The notes: generated from the sequence alone by a model not told the origin. A DNA stretch of 64,000 nt from an uncultured Eubacteriales bacterium (GCA_951801675.1 CATONX010000004.1:1-64000); one strand, 5' to 3'; positions 26,346-35,623 are shown, counted from the stretch's first letter. Numbers and translations: made by a program.

Positions 26346-27791
26346 TTATTTGTCCGACAGCTGCAGCACGCCGATGGCGTCCTTAATGGTCTTTTCCATG
26401 GCCTCCCGGCTGTACTTATCCACCTCGGATTTATCCTTGGGCCCGTGGGTCAGGCAGGCGGCGCCGCCGATGCAGCCGGACTCGCAGGCCATTCCCTCGA
26501 TAAAGTTGCCGCCCAGCACGTTCTTGGAGGCTTTGAGCAGGGCGATACGGCATTCGTCGATGCCCGAGCAGGTGACCGGCTTATAGTCGAACTCCTCCTC
26601 GGTGATGCCGTTCTCTTTGAGGCCCTGCCGCACCGCGTCGGTCAAGCCTCCGCTGCGGGCGAAGATACGGCCGTAATAGGAGGCATTGTCCAGCACGTCG
26701 TTGGGCAGGTCCTGAATTTCGATGTTGCGCGAGTCAAAGAGGGCCAGAAGCTCCTCGAAGGTGATGACCACGTCGATAATGTCCTTAACCCGGTCGAGCT
26801 TGCGCTCCGCCTTTTTGGCGATGCACGGGCCGATGAAGATGATCTTGGCACTGGGATCCATCTTCTTGAGGTATTCGGCAATGGTGGCCATAGGTGAAAG
26901 ATTGTGAGAAATGTGCTCCACCATATCGGGGAAGTTGATCTTGATATAGCTGACGAAAGCCGGGCAGCAGGAACTGGTCAAAAAGCCCTTTTCATAAAGC
27001 TCCTGGGCCTCCTTGTTGGCCACCATATCCGCGCCCAGGGCCGCTTCCACCACGTTATAGAACCCCAGCGCCTTGAGGCCGGAAACCACCTGGCCGATCT
27101 TCGCATTGCCGAACTGGCCGGAAATGGAGGGGGCCACGATGGCATACACCTTGTAATTCTTATTGTTGGCGGAATTCTTTAAAATGGAAATCGCGTCGAG
27201 TATGTAGGATTTGTCCATCAGAGCGCCGAAGGGGCACTGGTAGACGCAGGCGCCGCAGGCAACACACTTGTCGTTGTCGATACGGGCCTTTTTATCCTCA
27301 TCCATGGCGATGGCGTTCGCCTTGCACGCTTTCTCACAGGGGCGCAGGTTTTTGGAAATGGCGTCATAGGGACAAACATTTAAGCATTTGCCGCAGGAAA
27401 CGCATTTTTTCGGATCGATGTGGGCCTTGTGGTCGATCAGAGAAATGGCGCCCCGGGGACAGACGTTCATGCATCGGTGGGCAATACAGCCGCGGCAGGC
27501 TTCGCCGACGCTCATCTGGGTAACCGGACACTCGTCACAGGCAATGTCCAGCACCTCCACCACGTTGTCGTTCTCCTTGTCGCCGCCCATGGCAAGCTTC
27601 ACCCGCTCGGTGATGATGGCCCGCTCCTTATAGATGCAGCAGCGCAGGGTGGCCTGAGGGCCGGGCATGATCTTCTCGGGGATTTTGATGAGGTCGGTTT
27701 CCAGCTTCTCCTCAAAGGCCAGCCTCGCCACCTCTCGCAGCACCTTATATTTCAGCTCCTGCACATTTGTGTCAAACATGCTCATTCTCAT
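26346..27791 (-). CDS. [FeFe]-hydrogenase-like protein, group B type
   Basis: A 481-residue ferredoxin-hydrogenase-like protein. Iron-sulfur sites: CRGCIAHRCMNVCP (99-112), C130-x2-C133-x2-C136-x3-C140 and C176-x2-C179-x2-C182-x3-C186. The catalytic domain has TSSCCPAF (272-279), GPCIAKK (321-327) and EGMACESGCIGG (432-443), the three H-cluster loops in their group B form rather than the MPC and ECGG forms of bidirectional enzymes. It probably links ferredoxin and hydrogen in fermentation, but group B enzymes are little studied and a sensory or low-activity role is possible. ATG 27791 is chosen because GGGAG lies nine bases before it. Confidence 0.85.
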   Translation of the reverse strand: MRMSMFDTNVQELKYKVLREVARLAFEEKLETDLIKIPEKIMPGPQATLRCCIYKERAIITERVKLAMGGDKENDNVVEVLDIACDECPVTQMSVGEACRGCIAHRCMNVCPRGAISLIDHKAHIDPKKCVSCGKCLNVCPYDAISKNLRPCEKACKANAIAMDEDKKARIDNDKCVACGACVYQCPFGALMDKSYILDAISILKNSANNKNYKVYAIVAPSISGQFGNAKIGQVVSGLKALGFYNVVEAALGADMVANKEAQELYEKGFLTSSCCPAFVSYIKINFPDMVEHISHNLSPMATIAEYLKKMDPSAKIIFIGPCIAKKAERKLDRVKDIIDVVITFEELLALFDSRNIEIQDLPNDVLDNASYYGRIFARSGGLTDAVRQGLKENGITEEEFDYKPVTCSGIDECRIALLKASKNVLGGNFIEGMACESGCIGGAACLTHGPKDKSEVDKYSREAMEKTIKDAIGVLQLSDK

Positions 27792-27902
27792 GCTATCGAT
27801 CTCCCGTTCGCAAAATTCGAAACGCAACCGCGTTGCTTCCTTTGACGGAAGCTTCCCGCTCTCTTTCGGATGCAGGATTTCCGCCACTCTTACTACTACA
27901 GA

Positions 27903-27931
27903 ATTCTACACTAAAACGGAAAAAATCACAA
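27903..27931 (-). promoter_or_regulatory. Promoter of the hydrogenase-like gene
   Basis: On the minus strand TTGTGA (27931-27926) and TAGAAT (27908-27903) are 17 bases apart, giving a leader of about 100 bases. Confidence 0.5.
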
Positions 27932-27963
27932 TAGCAATTATTGTTTTCACCGGGGCGCGGTTT

Positions 27964-27978
27964 TGTGAAACTTTCACA
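27964..27978. promoter_or_regulatory. Palindrome upstream of the hydrogenase promoter
   Basis: TGTGAAA-C-TTTCACA is a perfect 15-base palindrome centred about 75 bases before the expected transcription start. It resembles Crp/Fnr- or Rex-type sites but has the wrong spacing for either. A regulator of fermentation is a guess. Confidence 0.45.
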
Positions 27979-28046
27979 GAGATTGGGACTTTGGCCTGAA
28001 ACCTGGGCCGCTTTTATGCGGTCCCTCCTGCAAAGGTGCCGCGTCC

Positions 28047-28439
28047 TTACCGCAGCGCACGGACATTTTTCTGCAAAAAGGTGCTCAAATGCATCACCGG
28101 GATACAAAGGAAAAACCACAGAATGGTAAAAAGGGGACAAATCTGGCCTTTTACATTAAACGGCAGGTTCGAATAATCCCAGACGTCCCATTTGAGCTTG
28201 CGGTTGACGATACAGCCGACAAACAGTTCCATACCGGTAATGACTGCCGAACCTAAGGCGCATTTCTTGGGCAGGCTCGCCTTTTTGCATTTTTGGTTGA
28301 TCGAGCTCAGTAAGCACATGCAAACCCCGCCGGTGACGCCCATGGTCCAGTGAGTAAAGCCCCGCCAGAGCACCTCGATGAGGCTGTAGCCGCCGCAGCC
28401 GATGGAAAAAAGCAGGGCGGTTTTCTTTAGTTTTTTCAA
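28047..28439 (-). CDS. CmpB-like putative ABC transporter membrane protein (PF06541 type)
   Basis: A 130-residue protein with four hydrophobic segments. GGYSLIEVLWRGFTHWTMGVTGG, ELFVGCIVNRKLKWDVWDYSNLPFNVKGQICPLFTILWFFL are the hallmark blocks of the family called putative ABC transporter type IV/CmpB, whose transport role is unproven. The start is uncertain: the TTG at 28439 sits six bases behind GGGAGGG, while the ATG at 28445 abuts it directly. No ATPase is adjacent. Confidence 0.75.
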   Translation of the reverse strand: MKKLKKTALLFSIGCGGYSLIEVLWRGFTHWTMGVTGGVCMCLLSSINQKCKKASLPKKCALGSAVITGMELFVGCIVNRKLKWDVWDYSNLPFNVKGQICPLFTILWFFLCIPVMHLSTFLQKNVRALR

Positions 28440-28545
28440 CGTCATCCCTCCCACATTATGGTTTGCACCGTTTGGGGAAAGGATGCATGGAAGCTTCTTA
28501 CATGCAGAAAATAAAAGGAAGGCAATATACCGGCTTATCCGGAGG

Positions 28546-28564
28546 AATCTTAAGATTTTCTTAA
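28546..28564 (+). promoter_or_regulatory. Direct-repeat site for an OmpR-type regulator
   Basis: TCTTAA occurs at 28548-28553 and 28559-28564, an 11-base period just upstream of the -35 box. The first copy lies within the palindrome AATCTTAAGATT. This is the usual geometry for an OmpR-family regulator and suggests autoregulation of the genes behind it. Confidence 0.55.
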
Positions 28565-28568
28565 CCGT

Positions 28569-28597
28569 TTGCTTTTGCCGGCGCCTTCTCCTATAAT
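28569..28597 (+). promoter_or_regulatory. Promoter of the VanRS-like operon
   Basis: TTGCTT and TATAAT with a 17-base spacer, 36 bases before the ATG. Confidence 0.65.
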
Positions 28598-28632
28598 GAA
28601 TTTGCAGAAACCGAGTGAGGGGATGTGGGTAG

Positions 28633-29331
28633 ATGGGAACGTCGATCGTGGTCGTGGACGACGAAAAGGAAATTGCCGATTTGATCGAGGTGTATCTGAA
28701 AAACGAAAATTATGAGGTACACACCTTTTATGAGCCGCTGAAGGCCCTGTCCTTTATCCAGAGCGGCCAAGCGGTGGATCTGGCGGTTCTGGACGTGATG
28801 ATGCCGCAAATGAGCGGGTTCGACCTGTGCCGCAAAATCCGGGAAACCTATACGTTCCCGGTGATTATGCTCACCGCCAAGGTGGAGGACATGGACAAGA
28901 TCACCGGCCTTACCATCGGGGCGGACGACTACATCACAAAGCCGTTTAACCCGCTGGAGATGGTGGCGCGGGTAAAAGCGCAGCTGCGCCGGTACACCCG
29001 CTACAACGACGGCGGCCCCAAGCCGGGGGAAAACGTCATCGATTTCGCGGGCCTCGTTATCAACAAGGACACCCACAGCTGCACCCTCTACGACCGGGAG
29101 CTGAATTTGACGCCCATCGAGTTTAGCCTCTTGTGGCTGCTTTGCGAAAACCGGGGGCGGGTGCTATCGTCAGAAGAGCTCTTTGAGCGGGTGTGGGGCG
29201 AGCGGTATCTTGACTCCAACAACACCATCATGGTTCATATCCGCCGGCTTCGGGAAAAGATGGGCGAGCCGCCCCGCAATCCGAAGTTTATCAAAACGGT
29301 ATGGGGGGTTGGATACAAAATTGAACAATAA
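28633..29331 (+). CDS. OmpR-family response regulator, VanR-like
   Basis: A 232-residue regulator with acidic D9-D10, phosphoacceptor D54 in VLDVMMP and K103 in ITKPFNP, and a winged-helix domain ending in KTVWGVGYKIEQ. The sequence style (PQMSGFDLCRKIRE..TFPVIMLTAKVEDMDKI) is that of the VanR group. It is translationally coupled to the kinase. No D-Ala-D-Lac or D-Ala-D-Ser ligase genes are near, so vancomycin resistance is not supported. The site at 28546-28564 suggests autoregulation. Confidence 0.88.
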   Translation: MGTSIVVVDDEKEIADLIEVYLKNENYEVHTFYEPLKALSFIQSGQAVDLAVLDVMMPQMSGFDLCRKIRETYTFPVIMLTAKVEDMDKITGLTIGADDYITKPFNPLEMVARVKAQLRRYTRYNDGGPKPGENVIDFAGLVINKDTHSCTLYDRELNLTPIEFSLLWLLCENRGRVLSSEELFERVWGERYLDSNNTIMVHIRRLREKMGEPPRNPKFIKTVWGVGYKIEQ

Positions 29332-30469
29332 TTTTCTTCGCCGGTATCGCAGAAAACTATTCGGAAAAATCGTGCTGATCATCGGGCTGTGCCTTGTGGG
29401 GCTGTTGCTGTGCCTGTCCCTGGCAGACGGCATTTTCAACGACCTGCTGGCAAATCTGGTCCACCGGATCAGCCCGGATCTTTACCGCTTTTTCGTCTCC
29501 TATAAGATGGAGCTGGTGTTCGTGGCTTTTGCGGGAATCACCGTTTTGGTGGTGTACTTTACCATTTCCAAGTCCACCGAATACATGGACGTTATGGTAC
29601 AGTCCATCAATAAGGTCTTTCGCAAGGACGAAAGCCTCGTTGTACTGCCCAGGGATTTTAAAGAGATCGAGAACACGCTCAACTCCATCAAGTTCGACGC
29701 CTTAAAAAATGAGCAGTTGGCCAAGGAGGCCGAGCAGCGCAAAAACGACCTGGTGGTTTATCTGGCACACGATCTGAAAACACCGCTGACCTCGGTGATC
29801 GGGTACCTGTCTCTCCTCAACGAAGAAGGCGGGATCTCCCCCCAGCTGCAAGAGCGGTATTTGTCCATTGCACTGGAAAAGTCGGAACGGCTGGAGGATC
29901 TCATTAACGAGTTCTTCGAAATCACCCGGTTTAACCTGCAAAACATCACACTGCAGGTCACCCGCTTTAACCTTTCGATGATGCTTGAGCAGCTGGCGGA
30001 CGAATTCTACCCGCTGCTTTCCCAAAAAAAGCTCACCTGCCGGATGCGCGTGCCTGCCGACCTGATGATCTACGGAGACTCGGACAAACTGGCACGGGTG
30101 TTTGACAACGTGCTTCGAAACGCCATCAATTACAGCTATGAAAACACCCCCATTGACATTGAGGCCGCTGTCGGCGGCCAAGGGGTGCGCATGGTGTTTC
30201 GAAACCAGGGTCCCCAAATTCCCGAGCACAAGCTGGGGAGTATTTTTGAAAAATTCTACCGGTTGGATTCCTCCCGCTCCACCAAAACCGGCGGCGCCGG
30301 GTTGGGGCTTGCCATCGCCAAGGAAATTATCGAGCTGCACAAGGGTACCATTGCCGCCAAAAGCAGTGCCCAAGCCACGGAATTCTATCTCTACCTTCCC
30401 TTTGGCGGCCCGTCCTTTTCCCCGTCCCGAACCGGTCAGCTTCCTTTGCCCCCTCCGAAATCAGTATAA
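29321..30469 (+). CDS. Sensor histidine kinase, VanS-like
   Basis: A 382-residue kinase with membrane helices at about 15-36 and 64-83 around a short extracellular loop, a linker region, the dimerisation box YLAHDLKTPLTSVIGYL with the phosphorylated His near 149, and an ATPase domain with N box, FEKFYRLDSSR and GGAGLGLAIAKEI. The TTG at 29321 overlaps the regulator by 11 bases and follows a G-rich site; the frame is open further upstream but only as an antisense-like extension inside the regulator gene. The ligand is unknown; cell-envelope stress is likely from the neighbouring deacetylase. Confidence 0.87.
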   Translation: MNNNFLRRYRRKLFGKIVLIIGLCLVGLLLCLSLADGIFNDLLANLVHRISPDLYRFFVSYKMELVFVAFAGITVLVVYFTISKSTEYMDVMVQSINKVFRKDESLVVLPRDFKEIENTLNSIKFDALKNEQLAKEAEQRKNDLVVYLAHDLKTPLTSVIGYLSLLNEEGGISPQLQERYLSIALEKSERLEDLINEFFEITRFNLQNITLQVTRFNLSMMLEQLADEFYPLLSQKKLTCRMRVPADLMIYGDSDKLARVFDNVLRNAINYSYENTPIDIEAAVGGQGVRMVFRNQGPQIPEHKLGSIFEKFYRLDSSRSTKTGGAGLGLAIAKEIIELHKGTIAAKSSAQATEFYLYLPFGGPSFSPSRTGQLPLPPPKSV

Positions 30470-30543
30470 TCGACACAAAATTATACCATCCGTTTTTCTC
30501 CGACCTTCTCTCTCCTTTCATGGTTTTGCTAACTGTATCCGCG

Positions 30544-30562
30544 TTGTAACAAATTGTTACAA
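30544..30562. promoter_or_regulatory. Perfect 19-base palindrome before the deacetylase gene
   Basis: TTGTAACAA-A-TTGTTACAA lies about 15 bases upstream of the TTGCAT / GATAAT promoter of the deacetylase gene, a position fitting an activator or a repressor. The VanR-like regulator next door or an unlinked protein could bind it. Confidence 0.55.
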
Positions 30563-30576
30563 TGGACAAGCTTTCC

Positions 30577-30605
30577 TTGCATTTTGACCAAAAAAGTATG
30601 ATAAT
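30577..30605 (+). promoter_or_regulatory. Promoter of the deacetylase gene
   Basis: TTGCAT and GATAAT with a 17-base spacer, about 100 bases before the ATG. Confidence 0.45.
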
Positions 30606-30704
30606 AAAAGAAATCCATATGCAAGAAAAGCTTCTGCAAAAAAATCGGGTTTTCCGGTGATTGATCAAAAAACGGGAAGGAATCCATGCAAAGGGGTAGA
30701 AAGT

Positions 30705-32021
30705 ATGAACCGAAGAACCGGCCGGAGCAGCAACCGGCGCAGACATCCGATCAAAAACATGTTGCCAATTGTGATCATCGCTCTGGTGGTATTGTCCGGC
30801 GCGGTGGTTTGCGTGGCGATCGCCAATGGGGTAAGCGTCCCCACCGTGGGTACGGTGGACAGCACCGCTTTGTCCCAAAGCCCCAGCGGGCTACCAAGCG
30901 AACCGCCGGCGTCCTCTTCTGAGCTGGAGCCTTCCTCTACAGCGCCGGTTTCTTCCGAGCCGGTGTACGACCGGAGCAATTACGTAACATATAAAGGCGC
31001 CATCGAGCATATCTTTGTACATCCGCTGGTGGTGTATCCGGAGCTTGCCTTTGACGGGGATGCCGCCGCCAAGGGGATGGACGATTATATGACCACCGTC
31101 ACCGAGTTCAAGCGGATGCTGGAAGAGCTCTATAAGAACAACTATATTCTCGTCAACATCGACCAGATGTACGGCGAAATCCAGAATGACGACGGGACTA
31201 CCTCATACGGCCGCCTTCCCTTCAAGCTGCCCAAGGGTAAAAAGCCGCTGATCATTTCCACCGACGATATGAACTACTACCAGTACATGCGGGAGGAAGG
31301 CTGCAACTGGAAGATGGTAGTGGGAGACGACGGGCACATCGCAGAGATGAGCGTGGACCCGAAGACGGGCAAAGAAGTCGTCACCCAGGGCAACGAGGTC
31401 TTTTCCATCATCAATCAGTTCGTAAAAGAGCACCCGGATTTCTCCTTTGAAGGCGCAAAGGCCATTGTGGGCCTGACCGGCTACGACGGCGTTCTGGGCT
31501 ACCGCACCCAGGCGGATTCCCCGGAAAGGCAAAAGGAAATCGAAGCGGTCAAGCCGGTCATCGAATGCCTGAAAAAAGACGGCTTCCAGTTTGCTTCCCA
31601 CAGCTACGGCCATCGACATATGTCCAAGATGAGCGCCGACTCCATCCGGGAGGACTGTCAAGCCTGGAAGGACGAGGTGCAGTCCCTGATCGGCGACACC
31701 AGCGTTTACCTATTCCCGTACGGCGAATATCCCGACCACGGGACGCCACAATACAATGTGCTGGTGGAATACGGCTTCCGCTATTTCTCCGGCGTAGGTA
31801 TCAACACCTATCAGAAGGTGTACGACGCGGGCTATGTGTTCGACGACCGTAAAAACATCGATGGTCTGACCCTGCGCACCTGTCTGAAAGAAGGACCCGA
31901 CGCGGTCAAGGCCAACGGCCAGCCCACTGCACGTACCCAGGTGTGGAAAATGATGGACGTCAACTACGTCTTTGACAAAGCCCGCGGCGACGAACCGGGC
32001 AAAGGCATCGGCGTCAAGTAA
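30705..32021 (+). CDS. Membrane-anchored polysaccharide deacetylase (CE4/NodB-like)
   Basis: A 438-residue envelope enzyme. After a basic N-terminus (RRTGRSSNRRRH) comes one membrane helix (about 19-40), a Ser/Pro/Glu linker (about 50-85) and a deacetylase domain: STDDMNYY near 185 supplies the catalytic and metal Asp pair, and SHSYGHRHMSKMS near 298 the metal His pair. The substrate is probably peptidoglycan or a wall polysaccharide. About 90 residues between the two motifs form an insertion. The start is ATG behind AAGGGGTAGA. It follows the VanRS-like pair and may respond to it. Confidence 0.85.
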   Translation: MNRRTGRSSNRRRHPIKNMLPIVIIALVVLSGAVVCVAIANGVSVPTVGTVDSTALSQSPSGLPSEPPASSSELEPSSTAPVSSEPVYDRSNYVTYKGAIEHIFVHPLVVYPELAFDGDAAAKGMDDYMTTVTEFKRMLEELYKNNYILVNIDQMYGEIQNDDGTTSYGRLPFKLPKGKKPLIISTDDMNYYQYMREEGCNWKMVVGDDGHIAEMSVDPKTGKEVVTQGNEVFSIINQFVKEHPDFSFEGAKAIVGLTGYDGVLGYRTQADSPERQKEIEAVKPVIECLKKDGFQFASHSYGHRHMSKMSADSIREDCQAWKDEVQSLIGDTSVYLFPYGEYPDHGTPQYNVLVEYGFRYFSGVGINTYQKVYDAGYVFDDRKNIDGLTLRTCLKEGPDAVKANGQPTARTQVWKMMDVNYVFDKARGDEPGKGIGVK

Positions 32022-32091
32022 AACCGACGCAATTCCTGCAAATGCACCTATTTTTGGTATATTATCTATTGTTTTTTACTAGGAGTAATTG

Positions 32092-33702
32092 ATGAGAAAA
32101 CTTCTCAGCCTTTTGCTTGCATTGTTTCTTGCATGTTCGCTTGCCGGATGTGCGGAGGATTCCACCTCCGGCAAGCTGCTCAACTATCCGCTGGAGGCGG
32201 ATCCGACCCAGTTGGACCCGCAGCTGGCGGATTCCTATGAATCGAAAATTCTGCTGCAAAACTGCATGGAAGGCCTGACCCGCATCGCCTCAGACGGGTC
32301 TGTCATTCCAGGCGTGGCCGCCCGGTGGGACATTTCCGAGGACCATCTGACTTGGACCTTCTATCTGCGCAGGGATACCTATTGGTCCACCTACAATGGA
32401 GAGCGGGTGGCTCCGGTAACGGCGGATGATTTTGTGTTTGCCCTTCGGCGGCTGGTGGACCCCCGCACCCGTTCAACGCTGGCTCATGAAGCCCAAGTGC
32501 TCAAAAATGCTTCCTCTATCGAGGCTGGGACACTGGCACCGGATCAGTTAGGCGCGGAAAAGGTGGACGACTATACGCTGGTGCTGCATTTGGCGTATCC
32601 GTCGGAGGACCTGCACCGGCAAGCGGCCTCCACTGCCTGGCTTCCCTGCCACGAGCCTTCTTTTGAAGAGGCTTCTGGGCGGTACGGACGGGATAAGGAC
32701 ACCCTTGTCTACAACGGCCCTTTTCGGATGATGCTGTGGGAGCACGGCAAAACCCTGCGGCTGAAACAAAATCTCAATTATAAGGGGCATCTGGCTCCTT
32801 CTCCATCCGGAGTTCTTTTCACCATTGGTGTCAAGCCGGAGGAGATGCCTACCGCCTTATTAAACGGTACCGTGGATGCGGCGACGGTGCCTGGAAACCA
32901 GATCCGCAAATTTAAGGATACCAATTATTCTGTGACCGAGTTCCAGGATACGGTCTGGTCGCTCTGCTTCAATGAAAAGGACGAAATCTTCCGCTCGAAA
33001 AACATGCGTCTGGCCATGGCAAGTGTGATGGACCGGGATTCCATGTATTCCTCCCTGCCCTCTTATTTACAGGCGGCGTACAGCCTGGTTCCGCCGGAAG
33101 CCGTGGTAGGAGATCAGCGTTACCGGGATGAGGGTTTGTTCTCCTTCCCCATCGCGGAAGATCCACAGGCGGCCCAGGCGTATTTTGCAGCCGGGTCGGC
33201 GGAACTCGGGCTCACTGAATCCCCGCAAATCGATCTGCTTTGCCCGGATCAGGCGGATATCAAGCTGTCTTTGGGTTTTCTTCTCCAGTCCCTGCAAAAG
33301 CATTTGGGGCTATATGTGAATCTGGTGCCGTTATCCCCGGCGGAGTTAAACGCCCGGGTGGAGCGTGGCGATTATCAGATGGCTCTTTACGCCATCCAAG
33401 GGGGCAGCGAATGGGCCTCTTCCCTGTTAGCTACCTTCCAATCGAATGCCTCTGCGAATGTAACAGGCTATTCTTCTTCTATCTACAACGGGCAGATGAC
33501 GAAGGTACTCACCGGCGCCATTCCCGACAGCGGCGCGAAAGAAGCGCTGTATGGGTGCGAGGAACTCATTTACAGCGATGTGGCGGTCATTCCGCTTTAT
33601 CTGGAAAGCCGATATTTTGTGCTCTCTCCCAATGCTAGCGGCATTGTGGCCCGTTCCTTCTATAACGGCGTGAGCTTTATTGAAGGCGGAAAAAGCGAGT
33701 AA
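32092..33702 (+). CDS. OppA-like oligopeptide-binding lipoprotein, orphan
   Basis: A 536-residue solute-binding protein of the SBP family 5 type. The lipoprotein signal ends in LAGC (Cys20). Family motifs: DPTQLDPQLADSYES, NCMEGLTR, AARWDISEDHLTWTFYLRRDTYWS..NGERVTADDFVFALRRLVDP and the C-terminal AVIPLYLESRYFVLSP. It should bind peptides outside the membrane for an Opp-type transporter, but no permease or ATPase genes accompany it, so it either feeds an unlinked transporter or signals. The start is ATG behind AGGAGT. Confidence 0.9.
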   Translation: MRKLLSLLLALFLACSLAGCAEDSTSGKLLNYPLEADPTQLDPQLADSYESKILLQNCMEGLTRIASDGSVIPGVAARWDISEDHLTWTFYLRRDTYWSTYNGERVAPVTADDFVFALRRLVDPRTRSTLAHEAQVLKNASSIEAGTLAPDQLGAEKVDDYTLVLHLAYPSEDLHRQAASTAWLPCHEPSFEEASGRYGRDKDTLVYNGPFRMMLWEHGKTLRLKQNLNYKGHLAPSPSGVLFTIGVKPEEMPTALLNGTVDAATVPGNQIRKFKDTNYSVTEFQDTVWSLCFNEKDEIFRSKNMRLAMASVMDRDSMYSSLPSYLQAAYSLVPPEAVVGDQRYRDEGLFSFPIAEDPQAAQAYFAAGSAELGLTESPQIDLLCPDQADIKLSLGFLLQSLQKHLGLYVNLVPLSPAELNARVERGDYQMALYAIQGGSEWASSLLATFQSNASANVTGYSSSIYNGQMTKVLTGAIPDSGAKEALYGCEELIYSDVAVIPLYLESRYFVLSPNASGIVARSFYNGVSFIEGGKSE

Positions 33703-34057
33703 GCAAACAAAAAAGGAGTTCTTTTCGATCGCGTATTATCGCCATCCCTGAGAGCTCCTTTCCTATTCCAATTTCATCACACCTTCACGGAGTAAGCCCA
33801 TGAATAAAGACAATCCCATCTCATTCGGGCAACTGGGATCTTTCCCAACACGGCATTTCGTCTTGCTTCCTGTGCTTTCCCCTTCGAGGCAGAGCCGCTT
33901 CGCGGACCCTCTCACAAGGAGGACCCAACGATTTCATTTTTATCTGCCTTGGCAATGTTCGAAAACGGTTCTTCCCCAGCAGACTGACATACTTATGCAA
34001 CGGCTGGAACCTGCACTTTCTGGCATTGCTGCCGCTTCAAATTCAGCGCATATGCGC
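33703..34057. other. Intergenic stretch between converging genes
   Basis: An AAAGGAG...CTCCTTT pair at about 33711-33760 spans a long loop and could be a weak terminator for the OppA-like gene. I see nothing else. Confidence 0.4.
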
Positions 34058-34094
34058 AAAAAAAGACCGCTTTCGTTTGAAAGCGGTCTTTTTT
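34058..34094. terminator. Terminator of the ribosomal protein operon
   Basis: A 16-bp stem (AAAAAAGACCGCTTTC) with loop GTTT, flanked by A and T runs on both strands; on the minus strand it directly follows rplQ. Confidence 0.9.
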
Positions 34095-34110
34095 ATCGTC
34101 CTGATTGCGC

Positions 34111-34452
34111 TTAGAGCAGCTCGATGATGCACATCTCCGCCGCGTCGCCGCGACGGGGGCCCGTCTTGGTGATGCGGGTATAGCCGCCGTTGCGGTCGGC
34201 GTACTTCGGGGCGATCTCGTCGAACAGCTTCTTGACGACGGTTTCCTTCGTGATAAAACCGAGGGCAAGGCGTCTATTGTGAAGATTGTTTTCCTTCGCA
34301 ATGGTAATGAACTTTTCGGTCAGCGCGCGGACCTCTTTGGCGCGGGTGACGGTGGTCTCGATCTTCCCCTTTTCCAGCAGGAAGGTCACCATCGCCCGAA
34401 GCATCGCCATGCGGTTGGAGGTGGCTCTGCCGAGCTTTCTGGTACCTGGCAT
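34111..34452 (-). CDS. rplQ: Ribosomal protein L17
   Basis: A 113-residue large-subunit protein near the exit tunnel, identified by [26 protein letters not shown] and the middle [17 protein letters not shown]. It ends the alpha operon. ATG 34452 has AAAGGAG seven bases before it; the frame extends three codons upstream without support. Confidence 0.97.
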   Translation of the reverse strand: MPGTRKLGRATSNRMAMLRAMVTFLLEKGKIETTVTRAKEVRALTEKFITIAKENNLHNRRLALGFITKETVVKKLFDEIAPKYADRNGGYTRITKTGPRRGDAAEMCIIELL

Positions 34453-34502
34453 TCGAATCACTCCTTTACGGAAGTTGTTGGTGTGTGAGCGCGGAACGGC
34501 GA

Positions 34503-35453
34503 TTATTCGTCGTCCGACTGGAGAGAGAAGCCAAGGGCATTGAGCTTGCCGATGACCTCTTCGAGAGACTTACGACCCAGGTTACGTACCTTCATCATAT
34601 CGTCCTCGGTTTTATTAATCAAATCCTCAACCGTGTTGATGCCAGCGCGTTTGAGGCAGTTGAAGGAACGCACGGACAGATCCAGTTCTTCAATGGTCAT
34701 TTCCAGAACCTTTTCCTTGCCCTTTTCGTCCTTCTCCACCATGATCTCGGTTGAGTAGGTTTCATCCGACAGGTCCACGAACAGGTTGAGATGCTCAGTG
34801 AGCACCTTGGCCGCCAGGGAAACCGCTTCCTTCGCGGAAATGGTACCGTTTGTCCAAACTTCTAAGGTAAGCTTGTCGTAATCGGTAATCTGGCCGACAC
34901 GGGTGTTCTCAACCGTGTAATTGACCTTCAGGCACGGCGTAAAGATCGAGTCCACAGGGATCACGCCGATCTCCGCCGCCATGGTCTGCTTGTTGCGCTC
35001 CGCGGGAACGTATCCGCGGCCTTTGGTGAGGGTGATCTCCATATAAAGCTTCCCGTCGGCGCCCACCGTGGCGATGTGCAGGTCGGGATTGAGAATCTCC
35101 ACCTCGGAATCGCACTTGATGGAACCGGCCGTCACGTCGGTTTCTCCGTCCGCTTCGATATAGACGATCTTCGGACCCTCTCCGTGAATACGGGCGGTCA
35201 GGCCCTTGATGTTGAGGATGATCTCGGTGACATCCTCTTTCACACCGGGAATGGTGGAAAACTCGTGCAGCACACCGTCGATTTTCACACTGTTGACCGC
35301 GACGCCCGGAAGGGAGGACAGCAGAACTCTGCGCAGGCTGTTGCCCAGCGTAGTGCCGTATCCGCGCTCAAGGGGTTCCACCACGAACTTGCCGTAGGAA
35401 CCGTCCGGCGCCAATTCGACCGTTTCAATTCTGGGCTTTTCTATCTCTATCAT
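34503..35453 (-). CDS. rpoA: RNA polymerase alpha subunit
   Basis: A 316-residue subunit with the N-terminal assembly domain ([28 protein letters not shown]) and the C-terminal DNA-contacting domain ([32 protein letters not shown]). ATG 35453 gives the conserved start MIEIEKP; the upstream extension is non-conserved. It lies between rpsD and rplQ as in other Firmicutes. Confidence 0.98.
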   Translation of the reverse strand: MIEIEKPRIETVELAPDGSYGKFVVEPLERGYGTTLGNSLRRVLLSSLPGVAVNSVKIDGVLHEFSTIPGVKEDVTEIILNIKGLTARIHGEGPKIVYIEADGETDVTAGSIKCDSEVEILNPDLHIATVGADGKLYMEITLTKGRGYVPAERNKQTMAAEIGVIPVDSIFTPCLKVNYTVENTRVGQITDYDKLTLEVWTNGTISAKEAVSLAAKVLTEHLNLFVDLSDETYSTEIMVEKDEKGKEKVLEMTIEELDLSVRSFNCLKRAGINTVEDLINKTEDDMMKVRNLGRKSLEEVIGKLNALGFSLQSDDE

Positions 35454-35623
35454 AAAACCCTCCTTAGCAGGTTGAACCTGCACACATGCAGGACTTATTT
35501 TTTGCCGAACCAAAAGCCGACACCAGCAAACCGCCGATGCGCGCGGGCGGCGGCAAATGCCCGCGCCTGCCATGTGTGCAGATAATGTGTCTATCCGCTA
35601 ACGCCTTTATCAAAAGGATGGCA

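Noticed and set aside
28633..30469. Vancomycin resistance cluster
   Set aside because: Only a VanRS-like regulator pair is present; no ligase, dehydrogenase or D,D-peptidase genes of van type are in the window.
33800..34114. Possible 104-residue gene between the OppA-like gene and rplQ
   Set aside because: It reads through the ribosomal operon terminator, has no ribosome-binding site and shows no domain.
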